Shown one piece after another: positions 8,235 through 18,190 of a DNA stretch of 64,000 bases. Position numbers and translations under genes: made by a program. Within the stretch, counting starts at the first letter, position 1; the number at the start of each line of letters is the position of its first letter. Source of the stretch: Corynebacterium kalinowskii. GTDB lineage: Bacteria > Actinomycetota > Actinomycetes > Mycobacteriales > Mycobacteriaceae. A model generated the notes under the pieces. It had not been told where the DNA came from, did no database searches, and worked only from the letters and a program-made list of their open reading frames with translations. The stretch lies in assembly GCF_009734385.1 (NCBI RefSeq), contig NZ_CP046452.1:1240001-1304000 (forward strand), in the 5' to 3' direction.

Positions 8235-8495
8235 TTACCCCCGCTTTCGGCCAAACAACGCGTATGAAATCGGACCCGCAAAGTTGATCAGGCTCAGTGC
8301 GTACCACATCCACTTCGGGCCACGGGTCTGCTCTTTCGGGGTGTGGTAGATGAAGTGCCAGACCACCAGCTTCTCCAGTACCTCGTAGGCCGCGACTCCG
8401 ATGATCCAGCGCTGTGCGCTTTTGTCCAAGTCAGACCAGTCCAGTGCGGACATTCCCTTGTTATCAAATTTGAAGACATCTACTTTCGGGTTCAT
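8235..8495 (-). CDS. Small membrane protein with PLDc_N-like domain
   Basis: An 86-aa protein starting MNPKVDVF. Two hydrophobic segments are visible: about residues 33-50 (WIIGVAAYEVLEKLVVW) and 63-80 ending in the signature LINFAGPISYALFGRK. That ending resembles the PLDc_N (cardiolipin-synthase N-terminal) domain, here without a phospholipase domain. Function is unknown. The ATG at 8495 is 7 nt past a TAAACT hexamer on the minus strand. It is divergent from the ACT-domain gene, with 58 nt between the two starts. Confidence 0.65.
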   Translation of the reverse strand: MNPKVDVFKFDNKGMSALDWSDLDKSAQRWIIGVAAYEVLEKLVVWHFIYHTPKEQTRGPKWMWYALSLINFAGPISYALFGRKRG

Positions 8496-8502
8496 AGTCC
8501 TA

Positions 8503-8508
8503 AGTTTA
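8503..8508 (-). promoter_or_regulatory. -10 element of the PLDc_N-like gene, likely leaderless
   Basis: On the minus strand TAAACT is followed by the 7 nt TAGGACT and then the ATG at 8495. The transcription start would fall at or next to the start codon. Confidence 0.5.
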
Positions 8509-8540
8509 GACGCAAGCCCGCTGGCCTCCCGTGAGCACGC

Positions 8541-8546
8541 TAAAGT
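8541..8546 (+). promoter_or_regulatory. -10 element of the ACT-domain gene, likely leaderless
   Basis: TAAAGT ends 7 nt before the ATG at 8554, and no purine-rich ribosome site is present in between. The divergent partner's -10 is only 33 bp away. Confidence 0.55.
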
Positions 8547-8553
8547 GATACCC

Positions 8554-8823
8554 ATGTACGCCATCATCTCTGTCGCCGGCCCAGACCACTCGGGCATCAT
8601 CGCAGCTGTCGCCACCGAACTCGCTGCCATGGACGTCAACATCCATAACGTCTCGCAAACCATCATGGAGGGATACTTCACCATGATCCTTCACGTAGCT
8701 TTTGACGAGTCAAAGTTGGATATCGTCACCGTGCAGGAACGAATGACTGTGGTGGGCGAAAAGCAGAACTTGGCCATCCGCGTGCAATCCGAGGCGCTCT
8801 TTACCGCGACCAACGAGATCTAA
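8554..8823 (+). CDS. ACT-domain protein
   Basis: An 89-aa protein that is a single ACT domain (residues 1-75; start MYAIISVAGPDHSGIIAAVA). ACT domains bind small ligands, usually amino acids, and act as allosteric modules (family knowledge). Short free-standing ACT proteins are commonly encoded directly before a UPF0210 gene, and here the next gene begins 4 nt after the stop. The pair is probably co-transcribed and may function together. The ligand is unknown. Confidence 0.85.
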   Translation: MYAIISVAGPDHSGIIAAVATELAAMDVNIHNVSQTIMEGYFTMILHVAFDESKLDIVTVQERMTVVGEKQNLAIRVQSEALFTATNEI

Positions 8824-8826
8824 GCC

Positions 8827-10200
8827 ATGTCAATGAACTTTGCGCAGCGCAGCCAGGCCATTTGGGACACCATTGAGATGATCCAGGACTATCGTCTGGA
8901 CATCCGAACCGTGACGATGGGCATCAGCTTGCTCGACTGCATCCGCGGCACGATGGCGGAAACCTGCCAGGCGGTGTACGACCGTCTGACTACTCAGGCG
9001 CAGGAGCTCGTGAGCACCTGCGAAGGCATCGAACGCGAGTTGGGTATTCCGATTGTGAACAAGCGCATCTCGGTCACCCCGATCGCGCTGCTCACGGCGT
9101 CCGTCTCAGGCAACCCGGTTGATCTGGCCAAGGCTCTGGATCGCGCCGCGCACGAGACCGGCGTGAACTTTGTCGGCGGATACTCTGCGCTCGTCGAAAA
9201 GGGCGCGACCTCCGGTGACAGCCGTTTGATCGACTCCATCCCTGAGGCTCTCACCGTGACCGACCTCGTGTGTTCCTCGGTGAACGTCGGAACTTCGCGC
9301 GCCGGCCTGAACATGAACGCCGTGGCTCGGATGGGCCAGGTGGTCAAGGAAGCCGCGGAGCTCACCGCTGACCGCAGCGCCATCGCCTGCGCCAAGCTGG
9401 TCATCTTTGCTAACTCGGTCGGCGACAATCCTTTCATGGCCGGTGCCTTCCACGGCATCGAAGAACCGGATTGCGTTGTCAGCGTCGGTGTCTCCGGCCC
9501 TGGCGTGGTCGCTCGTGCCCTTGAGCGCATGCCTGCCGATGCCACCCTCGACCAAATTGCTGAGGAGATCAAAAAAGCGGCTTTCAAGATCACCCGCGCA
9601 GGACAGTTGGTAGGCAACCTCGCCTCTGAGCGACTTGGCGTCCCCTTCGGCATCGTTGACCTGTCGCTCGCCCCCACCGCCGAAGTCGGCGACTCCGTGG
9701 CCAACATCCTCGAGGCAATGGGCCTCGATCAGGTGGGCACACACGGCACGACTGCCGCGCTTGCCCTGCTTAACGACGCCGTGAAGAAGGGCGGCATGAT
9801 GGCCTGCTCTCGCGTCGGTGGCCTATCCGGTTCCTTCATTCCAGTCTCCGAAGACAAGGGCATGATCGACGCCGTTCGCGCAGGCACCATTTCCATCGAC
9901 AAACTGGAAGCGATGACCGCCATCTGCTCCGTGGGCCTCGACATGGTCGCCATCCCAGGCGACACCTCCGCCGAGCTCATCTCCGGCATGATCGCTGACG
10001 AAGCGGCCATCGGAATCATGAACCATAAGACCACTGCTGTACGCGTCATCCCGGTCCCAGGCACGGGGCCAGGTGACGAGGTCAACTTCGGTGGCCTGCT
10101 CGGCTACGCTCCAGTCATTCCAGTGAACACGGTGGGCAACACGCAGTTCATCCAGCGTGGTGGCTACATTCCGGCGCCGGTGCACGGGTTTAGGAATTAA
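8827..10200 (+). CDS. UPF0210 (DUF711) family protein
   Basis: A 457-aa protein of the conserved UPF0210 family, related in fold to anaerobic ribonucleotide-reductase/pyruvate formate-lyase-like proteins but without assigned activity. Recognisable family segments include [15 protein letters not shown] near the N-terminus, [17 protein letters not shown] near residue 150, and [13 protein letters not shown] at the C-terminus. ATG at 8827 follows the ACT gene stop by 3 nt with no clear ribosome site, so it probably depends on translational coupling. A second ATG 6 nt downstream (8833) is possible. Confidence 0.88.
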   Translation: MSMNFAQRSQAIWDTIEMIQDYRLDIRTVTMGISLLDCIRGTMAETCQAVYDRLTTQAQELVSTCEGIERELGIPIVNKRISVTPIALLTASVSGNPVDLAKALDRAAHETGVNFVGGYSALVEKGATSGDSRLIDSIPEALTVTDLVCSSVNVGTSRAGLNMNAVARMGQVVKEAAELTADRSAIACAKLVIFANSVGDNPFMAGAFHGIEEPDCVVSVGVSGPGVVARALERMPADATLDQIAEEIKKAAFKITRAGQLVGNLASERLGVPFGIVDLSLAPTAEVGDSVANILEAMGLDQVGTHGTTAALALLNDAVKKGGMMACSRVGGLSGSFIPVSEDKGMIDAVRAGTISIDKLEAMTAICSVGLDMVAIPGDTSAELISGMIADEAAIGIMNHKTTAVRVIPVPGTGPGDEVNFGGLLGYAPVIPVNTVGNTQFIQRGGYIPAPVHGFRN

Positions 10201-10210
10201 ATAACGTCGT

Positions 10211-10251
10211 TCACCATTGGTGGCCAGAGAGAATCTAGCCGCCAGTGGTGA
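10211..10251. terminator. Bidirectional hairpin between convergent genes
   Basis: TCACCATTGGTGGC (10211-10224) and GCCGCCAGTGGTGA (10238-10251) form a 14-bp stem in which two positions are G-U wobbles in RNA, with a 13-nt loop. It lies directly between the UPF0210 stop and the GNAT stop and can serve both strands. There is no clear U-run. Confidence 0.6.
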
Positions 10252-10842
10252 TCAGAACTCGCTGAGGCGCTGCTCCAGTCCGGCTTTTAACGCAGGCCAC
10301 TCGCTCCGCACCATTGAGTACAGTACCTCGTCGACTAGTAGCCCGTTCTTGTGACGGGCACTGGCGCGAATAACACCATCAAGTTTGAATCCAATTTTCT
10401 CGATCGCCCGCTGTGACTGCCGATTAGTCCACTTGGTGCGAATGCCCACTGCTTCGCATCCAAGTTCTTCGAAGGCGTACTCCAGCATGAGATGCTTCAT
10501 CGCCGGATTTGTCATACCGCCTTGTGCTGACTGTCGAATCCAGGTGTAGCCGATCTCTAGGTGAGGAACCTTGGGCTTTAGGTCGTAAAAGGTAGTTACT
10601 CCGAGCGTCTCGTTAGTAAACGACGAGCGGACCGCGAATGGAGCCATATCCCCACGGTCCCGCAGCGCAAGCTTATCCTCGATGTCTGTGTGCATCGTTT
10701 CAGGACTAGGTGTCGATGTCCAGAAATTCTCATAAATCTTGCCCTCGCGCACCGCCTGTTGTAGCTCAGGCGTATGTGCAACGCTCAAAGGTTCGAGACG
10801 GACGTGATCGTTAGCAAGAGTCAGAGTCGGAGAAATCCACAT
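10252..10842 (-). CDS. GNAT-family N-acetyltransferase (RimJ/RimL-like)
   Basis: A 196-aa acetyltransferase of the RimJ/RimL branch. The N-terminal half carries VRLEPLSVAHTPELQQAV. The acetyl-CoA site region includes EIGYTWIRQSAQGGMTNPAMK (segment around residue 97), and the C-terminal strand contains GCEAVGIRTKWTNRQSQRAI and GFKLDGVIR. The substrate is not predictable: it could be a protein N-terminus, an antibiotic or a small molecule. It is a single gene between two hairpin or promoter regions. A TATACA hexamer 7 nt before the ATG could be a weak leaderless promoter. Confidence 0.85.
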   Translation of the reverse strand: MWISPTLTLANDHVRLEPLSVAHTPELQQAVREGKIYENFWTSTPSPETMHTDIEDKLALRDRGDMAPFAVRSSFTNETLGVTTFYDLKPKVPHLEIGYTWIRQSAQGGMTNPAMKHLMLEYAFEELGCEAVGIRTKWTNRQSQRAIEKIGFKLDGVIRASARHKNGLLVDEVLYSMVRSEWPALKAGLEQRLSEF

Positions 10843-10895
10843 ACTTTTATGTATAGCCCACTAACTCATGTAAAAATCTAGAATTCATCTAGGTT

Positions 10896-12524
10896 TTAGG
10901 CGAGTTCGACAATCTCCATGTATTCGTCATTCCACAGGTCTTCGGTGCCATCTGGAAGCACGATGACCCGCTCCGGCTCCAATGCTCGAACAGCGCCCGG
11001 GTCGTGGGTAACCAGGACGACGGCACCGGTGTAGGTGCGCAATGCGTCTAGGACCTGTTCGCGGGATTGTGGGTCGAGGTTGTTGGTCGGCTCGTCAAGG
11101 AGCAGCACGTTGGCACGGGAGGACACGAGCGATGCGAGTGCAAGACGGGTCTTTTCACCACCGGACAGGGTGCCAGCCGGTTGATCGAGCTGTTCCCCGG
11201 AGAACATGAAGGCACCGAGGAGAGAGCGCAGATCCTGCTCCCCTGCTTCTGGGCAGGCATCGATGGTGTTCTGCCACACGGACTTAGCAGGATCGATGGT
11301 GTCGTGTTCCTGGGCGAAGTAGCCGATCTTGAGGCCATGTCCGGTGACGATGCCACCTTCGCCGTCGGTGCGTTCGACGCCAGCGAGTAGCTTCAACAAA
11401 GTGGTCTTACCAGCGCCGTTGAAGCCCAGTACGACCACACGCGAGCCCTTATCAATTGCTAGGTCAACGCCGGCAAAGACCTCTAGGGAACCGTACATCT
11501 TGGTCAGACCCTTGGCATTCATCGGCGTTTTGCCACATGGCGCTGGCTCCGGGAATTGGATGTGGGCCACGCGGTCCGCCTGACGAATATCGTCGGTGGA
11601 GGACACCATCTTTTCGGCGCGGGCGAGCATCTGCTTGGCTGCCGCTGCCTTGGTAGCCTTGGCACCCAGCTTCGCGGCCTGCGTTTTCAGCGCAGAAGCT
11701 TTCTTCTCCGCGTTGGCGCGCTCACGGCGTCGTCGAGCTTCGTCAGTGGCGCGGGCATCCAGGTACTTCTTCCAGCCCATGTTGTACACGTCCGCTTCGC
11801 TGCGCACGGCATCGAGGAACCAGACCTTGTTACAGACGGCTTCGAGCAGCTCCACGTCGTGCGAAATCATGATGAGCCCGCCCTCGTGCTTGGACAGGAA
11901 GTCACGCAACCACGTAATGGAATCGGCATCGAGGTGGTTGGTCGGCTCGTCGAGAAGCAGCGTGGTCTGCGAGCGACCCGAACCCGCGGTGGCGGCGAAC
12001 AGGATCTGCGCGAGTTCCACACGGCGACGCTGACCACCAGACAACGTCTTGAGCTGCTGATCTAGCACCCGTTCCGGCAGGCCGAGGGCGTCGCAAATGC
12101 GGGCTGCTTCAGCATCTGCCTCGTAGCCGCCGAGGGAATAATACTGCTCTTCCAACCGGGAATACTTATTGACGGCCTTGTCCCGCACCGCATCGGTACC
12201 GGTCTCGATCAGCTCCTGCTGACGCTCCATCGAGCTCTTGATACGGTCCAGGCCTCGTGCCGAGAGCACGCGATCGCGGGCAGTAACATCGATATTGCCT
12301 TCCCGAGAGTCCTGTGGCAGGTAGCCGATCTCCCCGGATCGGACAACTTTGCCAGCGTAAGGCTCCCCTTCACCTGCGAGAATGCGCATGGTCGTCGTCT
12401 TGCCTGCACCGTTACGGCCGACCAGGCCGATGCGGTCGCCCGGCTGCACGCGCAGGTGCTGGCCGGGGGCGTTGAGCAGGGTGCGGGCGCCGACGCGCAC
12501 TTCCAAATCTTCGGTGACAATCAC
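10896..12524 (-). CDS. ABC-F family ATPase (ribosome-associated type)
   Basis: A 542-aa protein with two ABC ATPase domains and no membrane helices. Domain 1 has Walker A GLVGRNGAGKTTT (about 34-46), LSGGQRRR and LLLDEPTNHLD. A basic linker rich in Lys, Arg and Ala (about 255-310) follows. Domain 2 has VVLGFNGAGKTT, LSGGEKTRLA and LLLDEPTNNLD. ABC-F proteins act on ribosomes during translation, and some protect against antibiotics (family knowledge). The orthologue in the acn region of M. tuberculosis is Rv1473. GTG at 12524 lies 8 nt after TATACT, suggesting a leaderless start. Confidence 0.9.
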   Translation of the reverse strand: MIVTEDLEVRVGARTLLNAPGQHLRVQPGDRIGLVGRNGAGKTTTMRILAGEGEPYAGKVVRSGEIGYLPQDSREGNIDVTARDRVLSARGLDRIKSSMERQQELIETGTDAVRDKAVNKYSRLEEQYYSLGGYEADAEAARICDALGLPERVLDQQLKTLSGGQRRRVELAQILFAATAGSGRSQTTLLLDEPTNHLDADSITWLRDFLSKHEGGLIMISHDVELLEAVCNKVWFLDAVRSEADVYNMGWKKYLDARATDEARRRRERANAEKKASALKTQAAKLGAKATKAAAAKQMLARAEKMVSSTDDIRQADRVAHIQFPEPAPCGKTPMNAKGLTKMYGSLEVFAGVDLAIDKGSRVVVLGFNGAGKTTLLKLLAGVERTDGEGGIVTGHGLKIGYFAQEHDTIDPAKSVWQNTIDACPEAGEQDLRSLLGAFMFSGEQLDQPAGTLSGGEKTRLALASLVSSRANVLLLDEPTNNLDPQSREQVLDALRTYTGAVVLVTHDPGAVRALEPERVIVLPDGTEDLWNDEYMEIVELA

Positions 12525-12532
12525 AGCAGGTC

Positions 12533-12542
12533 AGTATAGCGT
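12533..12542. promoter_or_regulatory. Overlapping divergent -10 elements
   Basis: On the minus strand TATACT (12538-12533) is 8 nt from the ABC-F GTG at 12524. On the plus strand TAGCGT (12537-12542) is 7 nt from the flavoprotein ATG at 12550. The two hexamers share bases 12537-12538, and the whole region between the two start codons is only 25 bp. Neither gene has room for a conventional leader. Confidence 0.55.
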
Positions 12543-12549
12543 GTGAAGT

Positions 12550-13560
12550 ATGAGCTCCTACGACCTGATCATCGTTGGCCTTGGCCCGGCCGGCGCCTAC
12601 CTGGGCTACTGCGCGCAAGCGCGTGGCCTCAAGGTCCTCGGAGTTGATCGCAATGAGCAGTGGGAAGCCACGTACGGTGGCTGGGTCGACGAGCTCCCCG
12701 ATGTGCCCTTGCACTGGCGGGGCAAGCCAACAGTCCGGTTCGGCGGGCTCGGACGAGTCATCGAGCGCGAGTACGCCATTGTCGACTCCGCTACGTGGCG
12801 CAAGCAGCTCCTCACCTTCCCCGTCCGCTACGGCACCGCTGAGATACCATCTGCCAACCGCGTGCTTATCGACGGCACTGAAGTCTTTGCAGATGTGGTC
12901 GTCGACGCACGGGGCGCAGCTATACAGCCAAACTCCCCTGTCCAGCAGGCGCTCGGCTGGTTCATCGACTCCGCACCAAATGCGTGGATGGATTTCGCCG
13001 GTCAGACATTCCTGTACAGCTTCGCCACGCCCCGCGGTCATCTAGTGGAAGAAACCTTTTTGGCGACGAGCAGCGTGCAGGACTGGTCGGTGCTGGAGGA
13101 GCAGCTTAAGCGCCGATTCCCTCAAGCCACACCAACAGCAGTCGAGCATGTACTCATTCCCTTGGACAGCCACGAGACTGCTGGACCGGCACTAGCTTTT
13201 GGGGCGCGTGCTGGATTCGTCAACCCGATCACCGGCTACAGTCTTGCTACCTCGCTGGCCATGGCAGAATCCACACTGAATGCGCTTTGGGGAGGTGGCG
13301 CGTTGCCTTGGCGAAGCCGCGAGTTCCGAGCGGATCGCGCCCTCTTGAGACTATTGTCTAAGACTCTCACCGGGCTACCGCCACAGCAGTTGCACTCATT
13401 ATTGCGGTCGCTGCTCACGCTGCCTGTCTACATACAGCGTCGGTTCCTCCGCATGGGCGATATCCGAGGCACCCTCATGGGAATGGCATTGGTTTTCGCA
13501 CGCGTGGATATAGGTACCAAGGCCGGTATCCTGCGAGCATTGTGGCAGCGGACGGGATAG
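12550..13560 (+). CDS. Lycopene-cyclase-like FAD-dependent protein
   Basis: A 336-aa flavoprotein. The N-terminus is a Rossmann dinucleotide-binding motif, LIIVGLGPAGAYLGYCA (about residues 6-22), followed by the acidic end of the beta-alpha-beta unit. TYGGWVDEL near residue 41 and the later FVNPITGYSLATSLA resemble signatures of the plant/cyanobacterial CrtL-type lycopene cyclase family (PF05834). No other carotenoid gene is nearby, and corynebacteria normally use heterodimeric CrtYe/Yf cyclases, so the real substrate is uncertain. It is shorter than plant cyclases (about 400-500 aa). It is divergent from the ABC-F gene and 9 nt before the next gene. Confidence 0.75.
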   Translation: MSSYDLIIVGLGPAGAYLGYCAQARGLKVLGVDRNEQWEATYGGWVDELPDVPLHWRGKPTVRFGGLGRVIEREYAIVDSATWRKQLLTFPVRYGTAEIPSANRVLIDGTEVFADVVVDARGAAIQPNSPVQQALGWFIDSAPNAWMDFAGQTFLYSFATPRGHLVEETFLATSSVQDWSVLEEQLKRRFPQATPTAVEHVLIPLDSHETAGPALAFGARAGFVNPITGYSLATSLAMAESTLNALWGGGALPWRSREFRADRALLRLLSKTLTGLPPQQLHSLLRSLLTLPVYIQRRFLRMGDIRGTLMGMALVFARVDIGTKAGILRALWQRTG

Positions 13561-13563
13561 GTT
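13558..13563 (+). promoter_or_regulatory. Possible -10 element of the downstream membrane-protein gene
   Basis: TAGGTT overlaps the stop codon of the preceding gene and ends 6 nt before the ATG at 13570. AAGG in the spacer is only 1 nt from the ATG, too close to act as a ribosome site, so leaderless expression or coupling is likely. Confidence 0.35.
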
Positions 13564-13569
13564 CAAGGT

Positions 13570-14136
13570 ATGGGCAACGAGCAAGGTCAAGACTATAACG
13601 TCACGTACACACTCAAGTCGGGTCAGCAGGGCCACATCATCCTGCGATTTGCTGCAGTGCCGTCGAAACGCGCTATCGCGGCAGAACTGGAACGCTACGG
13701 TATCGAACCGACCGAACTGCTCGATAGCGTATTCACCCCGGTCGGATTGCCCACTTATCGCTCGCAGGTAGCACCTGCACAAACTGGCGGAACACCGATG
13801 GTTCCTCCAGGACCTTTGGCGATACCTTCACCTCACCAGACACAGCAACGCCCAATGGTGCCGGTGAAACCGAAGAGTGGCTGCATGCTTAGTTCTCTCC
13901 TGAAGGGAGCAGTGGCGCTCTACCTGTTCGTAGCCATGGTCAATATGACGGCAGCCTCAGATGCCGTCGAGGAGGGGCGAGGTCTTTCTGACCATCCCGA
14001 CCGACCTGGTGCCTGCGTCGCCCTGGTGCAGGATGCAAAAGAGACCGGGCGCATCGAGGACTTCCCCGGGCACCCGGCCCAACTGCTCATGTTCGGTGGC
14101 TGCCTATTAGGAGCCTACGAAACCGAGTCGTCTTAG
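13570..14136 (+). CDS. Uncharacterised protein with one membrane segment
   Basis: A 188-aa protein not assigned to any family. The N-terminal part (1-65) looks like a small folded domain with alternating polar and hydrophobic strands. A Pro/Gln-rich linker (about 66-100) precedes a single hydrophobic helix (about 109-128, LLKGAVALYLFVAMVNMTAA). The C-terminal part (about 130-188) contains three Cys and would lie on the other side of the membrane. It follows the cyclase-like gene by 9 nt and may be co-transcribed. It is convergent with sufT, with a 5-nt gap. Confidence 0.6.
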   Translation: MGNEQGQDYNVTYTLKSGQQGHIILRFAAVPSKRAIAAELERYGIEPTELLDSVFTPVGLPTYRSQVAPAQTGGTPMVPPGPLAIPSPHQTQQRPMVPVKPKSGCMLSSLLKGAVALYLFVAMVNMTAASDAVEEGRGLSDHPDRPGACVALVQDAKETGRIEDFPGHPAQLLMFGGCLLGAYETESS

Positions 14137-14141
14137 CTCAC

Positions 14142-14525
14142 TTAGACGGAGAAGCCTAACGCGCGGAGCTGATCTCGGCCGTCCTCGGTGATCATGTGTG
14201 GACCCCATGCTGGAATCCACACCCAGTTCAGCGTCATCTTCTCGGCGACACCATTACCGACCACTGCTTGTTCTGCCTGCTCTTCAATGACATCAGTCAG
14301 TGGGCAGGCGGGCGAGGTCAACGTCATGTTGATGACCGCGTGCGTGCCCTCGACCATGTAGATGTCGTACACCAAGCCGAGATCAACGACGTTGATGCCA
14401 AGCTCCGGGTCGATGACATCGCGCATGTATTCCTCGACATCAGAGGCCTTGGCAAGATCTGCCTCAGATTGCTCTGGCTTCGGTGGAACGACCTTCTCTT
14501 CTTCGCTCAAGTTCTCTTCGCTCAT
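14142..14525 (-). CDS. sufT: SufT, MIP18/DUF59 Fe-S maturation factor
   Basis: A 127-aa protein with an acidic N-terminal extension (about 25 aa) before a DUF59 domain. Family sequence includes YMRDVIDPELGINVVDLGL and MTLTSPACPLTD, where the Cys is the conserved residue of the family. SufT-type proteins help deliver Fe-S clusters to target enzymes. It is last in the sufRBDCSUT operon; its ATG directly follows the sufU stop with no gap. Confidence 0.92.
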   Translation of the reverse strand: MSEENLSEEEKVVPPKPEQSEADLAKASDVEEYMRDVIDPELGINVVDLGLVYDIYMVEGTHAVINMTLTSPACPLTDVIEEQAEQAVVGNGVAEKMTLNWVWIPAWGPHMITEDGRDQLRALGFSV

Positions 14526-16240
<1,715 letters not shown>

Positions 16241-16996
16241 TTACAGGTACTGGTCGTAGCCGTTAGCCTCGAGCTCATCAGCAAGCTCAGGGCCACCAGT
16301 GGTGATGATCTTGCCGTTAGCAAACACGTGAACGAAATCAGGCTTGACGTAGTTCAGGATGCGCTTGTAGTGCGTGATCATCAGGACACCGCCGTTTTCG
16401 CGTTCCTGGAACTTGTTGATGCCCTCGGAGACAACTCGGAGCGCGTCAACGTCGAGGCCGGAGTCGGTCTCATCCAGAACAGCAAACTTTGGCTTCAGCA
16501 GGCCCAGCTGCAGGACCTCGTGGCGCTTCTTCTCGCCACCAGAAAAGCCCTCGTTCACGGATCGCTCGGCGAACTCCTTGGAGATCGCTAGCTCTTCCTG
16601 CGCGACCTTAACTTCCTTTACCCAGTCGCGCAGCTTAGGTGCCTCGCCGCGGACAGCGGTGGCTGCAGTGCGCAGGAAGTTGGCCATGGAGACACCAGGA
16701 ACCTCCACTGGGTACTGCATTGCCAGGAACAGGCCAGCGCGGGCGCGCTCGTCTACCTCAAGGTCCAGGATGTTCTCGCCGTCGAGCAGTACTTCGCCGC
16801 CGGTAACTTCGTAACGTGGGTGGCCAGCAAGGGTGTAGGCCAGGGTGGACTTACCGGAGCCATTTGGTCCCATGATGGCGTGGGTTTCGCCGGACTTGAT
16901 GGTCAGGTTCACGCCGTTGAGGATCTGCTTTGGTTCGCCGGACTCGTCGTTGGGCAGAACCTGTGCGGTCAGGTTACGGATTTCAAGGGTGCTCAT
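16241..16996 (-). CDS. sufC: SufC, Fe-S assembly ATPase
   Basis: A 251-aa ABC-type ATPase of the SufBCD scaffold. Walker A is GPNGSGKSTLAYTLAG (about 39-54), the signature is FSGGEKKRHEVLQ, and Walker B is FAVLDETDSGLDVDA. SufC lacks membrane partners and drives conformational change of SufB-SufD. It is positioned between sufD (21-nt gap) and sufS (no gap). Confidence 0.96.
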   Translation of the reverse strand: MSTLEIRNLTAQVLPNDESGEPKQILNGVNLTIKSGETHAIMGPNGSGKSTLAYTLAGHPRYEVTGGEVLLDGENILDLEVDERARAGLFLAMQYPVEVPGVSMANFLRTAATAVRGEAPKLRDWVKEVKVAQEELAISKEFAERSVNEGFSGGEKKRHEVLQLGLLKPKFAVLDETDSGLDVDALRVVSEGINKFQERENGGVLMITHYKRILNYVKPDFVHVFANGKIITTGGPELADELEANGYDQYL

Positions 16997-17017
16997 GTGT
17001 GTTCCTTTTTAAGTTAA

Positions 17018-18190
17018 TTAAAGTTCGGTGCCGTCGAGTTCTTCGGTGATCTTTGCTTCCAGTAGCTCGCGGGTAGCTTCGCCTGGAATGCGATTTATCA
17101 CTTCAGAGAAGAAGCCGCGGACGATCAGACGTCGTGCATCTTCTGCGTTGATACCGCGGGAAAGCAGGTAGAACAGCTGCTCGTCGTCGAAACGGCCGAC
17201 AGTTGCGGCGTGACCTGCGCCGGCGATCTCGCCGGTTTCGATTTCCAGGTTAGGAACCGCATCTGCCCGAGCGCCCTCGGTGAGAACCAGGTTGCGGTTG
17301 GCCTCGTAGGTGTCGGTGCCCTGTGCGTTGGCGCGAATCAGGACGTCGCCAACCCAGGCGGTACGTGCTTCGGAGCGCTCGGTACTTGGGTCGCCTTGCA
17401 GTGCGCCCTTGTACAGAACATTGGACTTGCAGTTCGGTTGTGCGTGGTCAACCAGCAGACGCTGTTCAAAGAACTGTCCGTCGTCGGCGAAGTAGACACC
17501 GAGCATTTCGGCGTCGCCGCCTGGGGCCGCGAACTTCACCTGTGGCACCAGGCGAACCAGGGAGCCACCAAACACGGCAACCGCGTGGCGGAAGGTGGCG
17601 TCGCGGCCAAGCAAGGCGCGCTCGGCGCCCAGGTGTACCGCGTCGTCGTTCCAATCCTCGTGAACAACGACAGACAAGCGAGCGTTATCGCCCACGATGA
17701 ACTCATGATTGTCAGAGTGAGTTCCTGAGCCAACAAAGTGGAGGTTCACCAGAGCTTCCGCGCCCTCTTCAACGATGACGGTGATTGCGCCGAAAGAAGT
17801 GACATCGTCGCCCTTGCCGGTCACCGTGATGTTCACGGCATCGGCGACAACGGAGTTCTTGGCAAAAGTAACTACGGTCGCTTCGCTCATGGAGGTCCAT
17901 GCCTGGGCAGAAGTGCGGTCCACTGGAGCGCCCGCCTGGCCGAGGCGAGGATCGTTCTTAGCAACCGTTTCCACGGTCACACCAGTGGCTGAGTCAGGAA
18001 CAGACACTGCGATATCGGCAGTCACTGCCGTCGCAAAGCTGCCGTCGTGCAGGCCACGAAGGCGACGCATTGGTACGAAGCGCCAGACTTCGTCGCGGCC
18101 GTGTGGGACGTCGAAGTCTTCGACGTTAAAAGACGTAAACAGATCGCCCTTGGTGTTGTGGTAGGTGGCGTTCTTCACAGGGGCGGTCAT
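17018..18190 (-). CDS. sufD: SufD, Fe-S cluster scaffold subunit
   Basis: A 390-aa SufBD-family protein with the parallel beta-helix core. Characteristic segments are GRDEVWRFVPMRRLRGLHDG at the N-terminus and EQLFYLLSRGINAEDARRLI near the C-terminus, shared with SufB. It forms a complex with SufB and SufC for cluster assembly. The start overlaps the sufB stop by one base (TAATG), so translation is probably coupled. Confidence 0.95.
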   Translation of the reverse strand: MTAPVKNATYHNTKGDLFTSFNVEDFDVPHGRDEVWRFVPMRRLRGLHDGSFATAVTADIAVSVPDSATGVTVETVAKNDPRLGQAGAPVDRTSAQAWTSMSEATVVTFAKNSVVADAVNITVTGKGDDVTSFGAITVIVEEGAEALVNLHFVGSGTHSDNHEFIVGDNARLSVVVHEDWNDDAVHLGAERALLGRDATFRHAVAVFGGSLVRLVPQVKFAAPGGDAEMLGVYFADDGQFFEQRLLVDHAQPNCKSNVLYKGALQGDPSTERSEARTAWVGDVLIRANAQGTDTYEANRNLVLTEGARADAVPNLEIETGEIAGAGHAATVGRFDDEQLFYLLSRGINAEDARRLIVRGFFSEVINRIPGEATRELLEAKITEELDGTEL

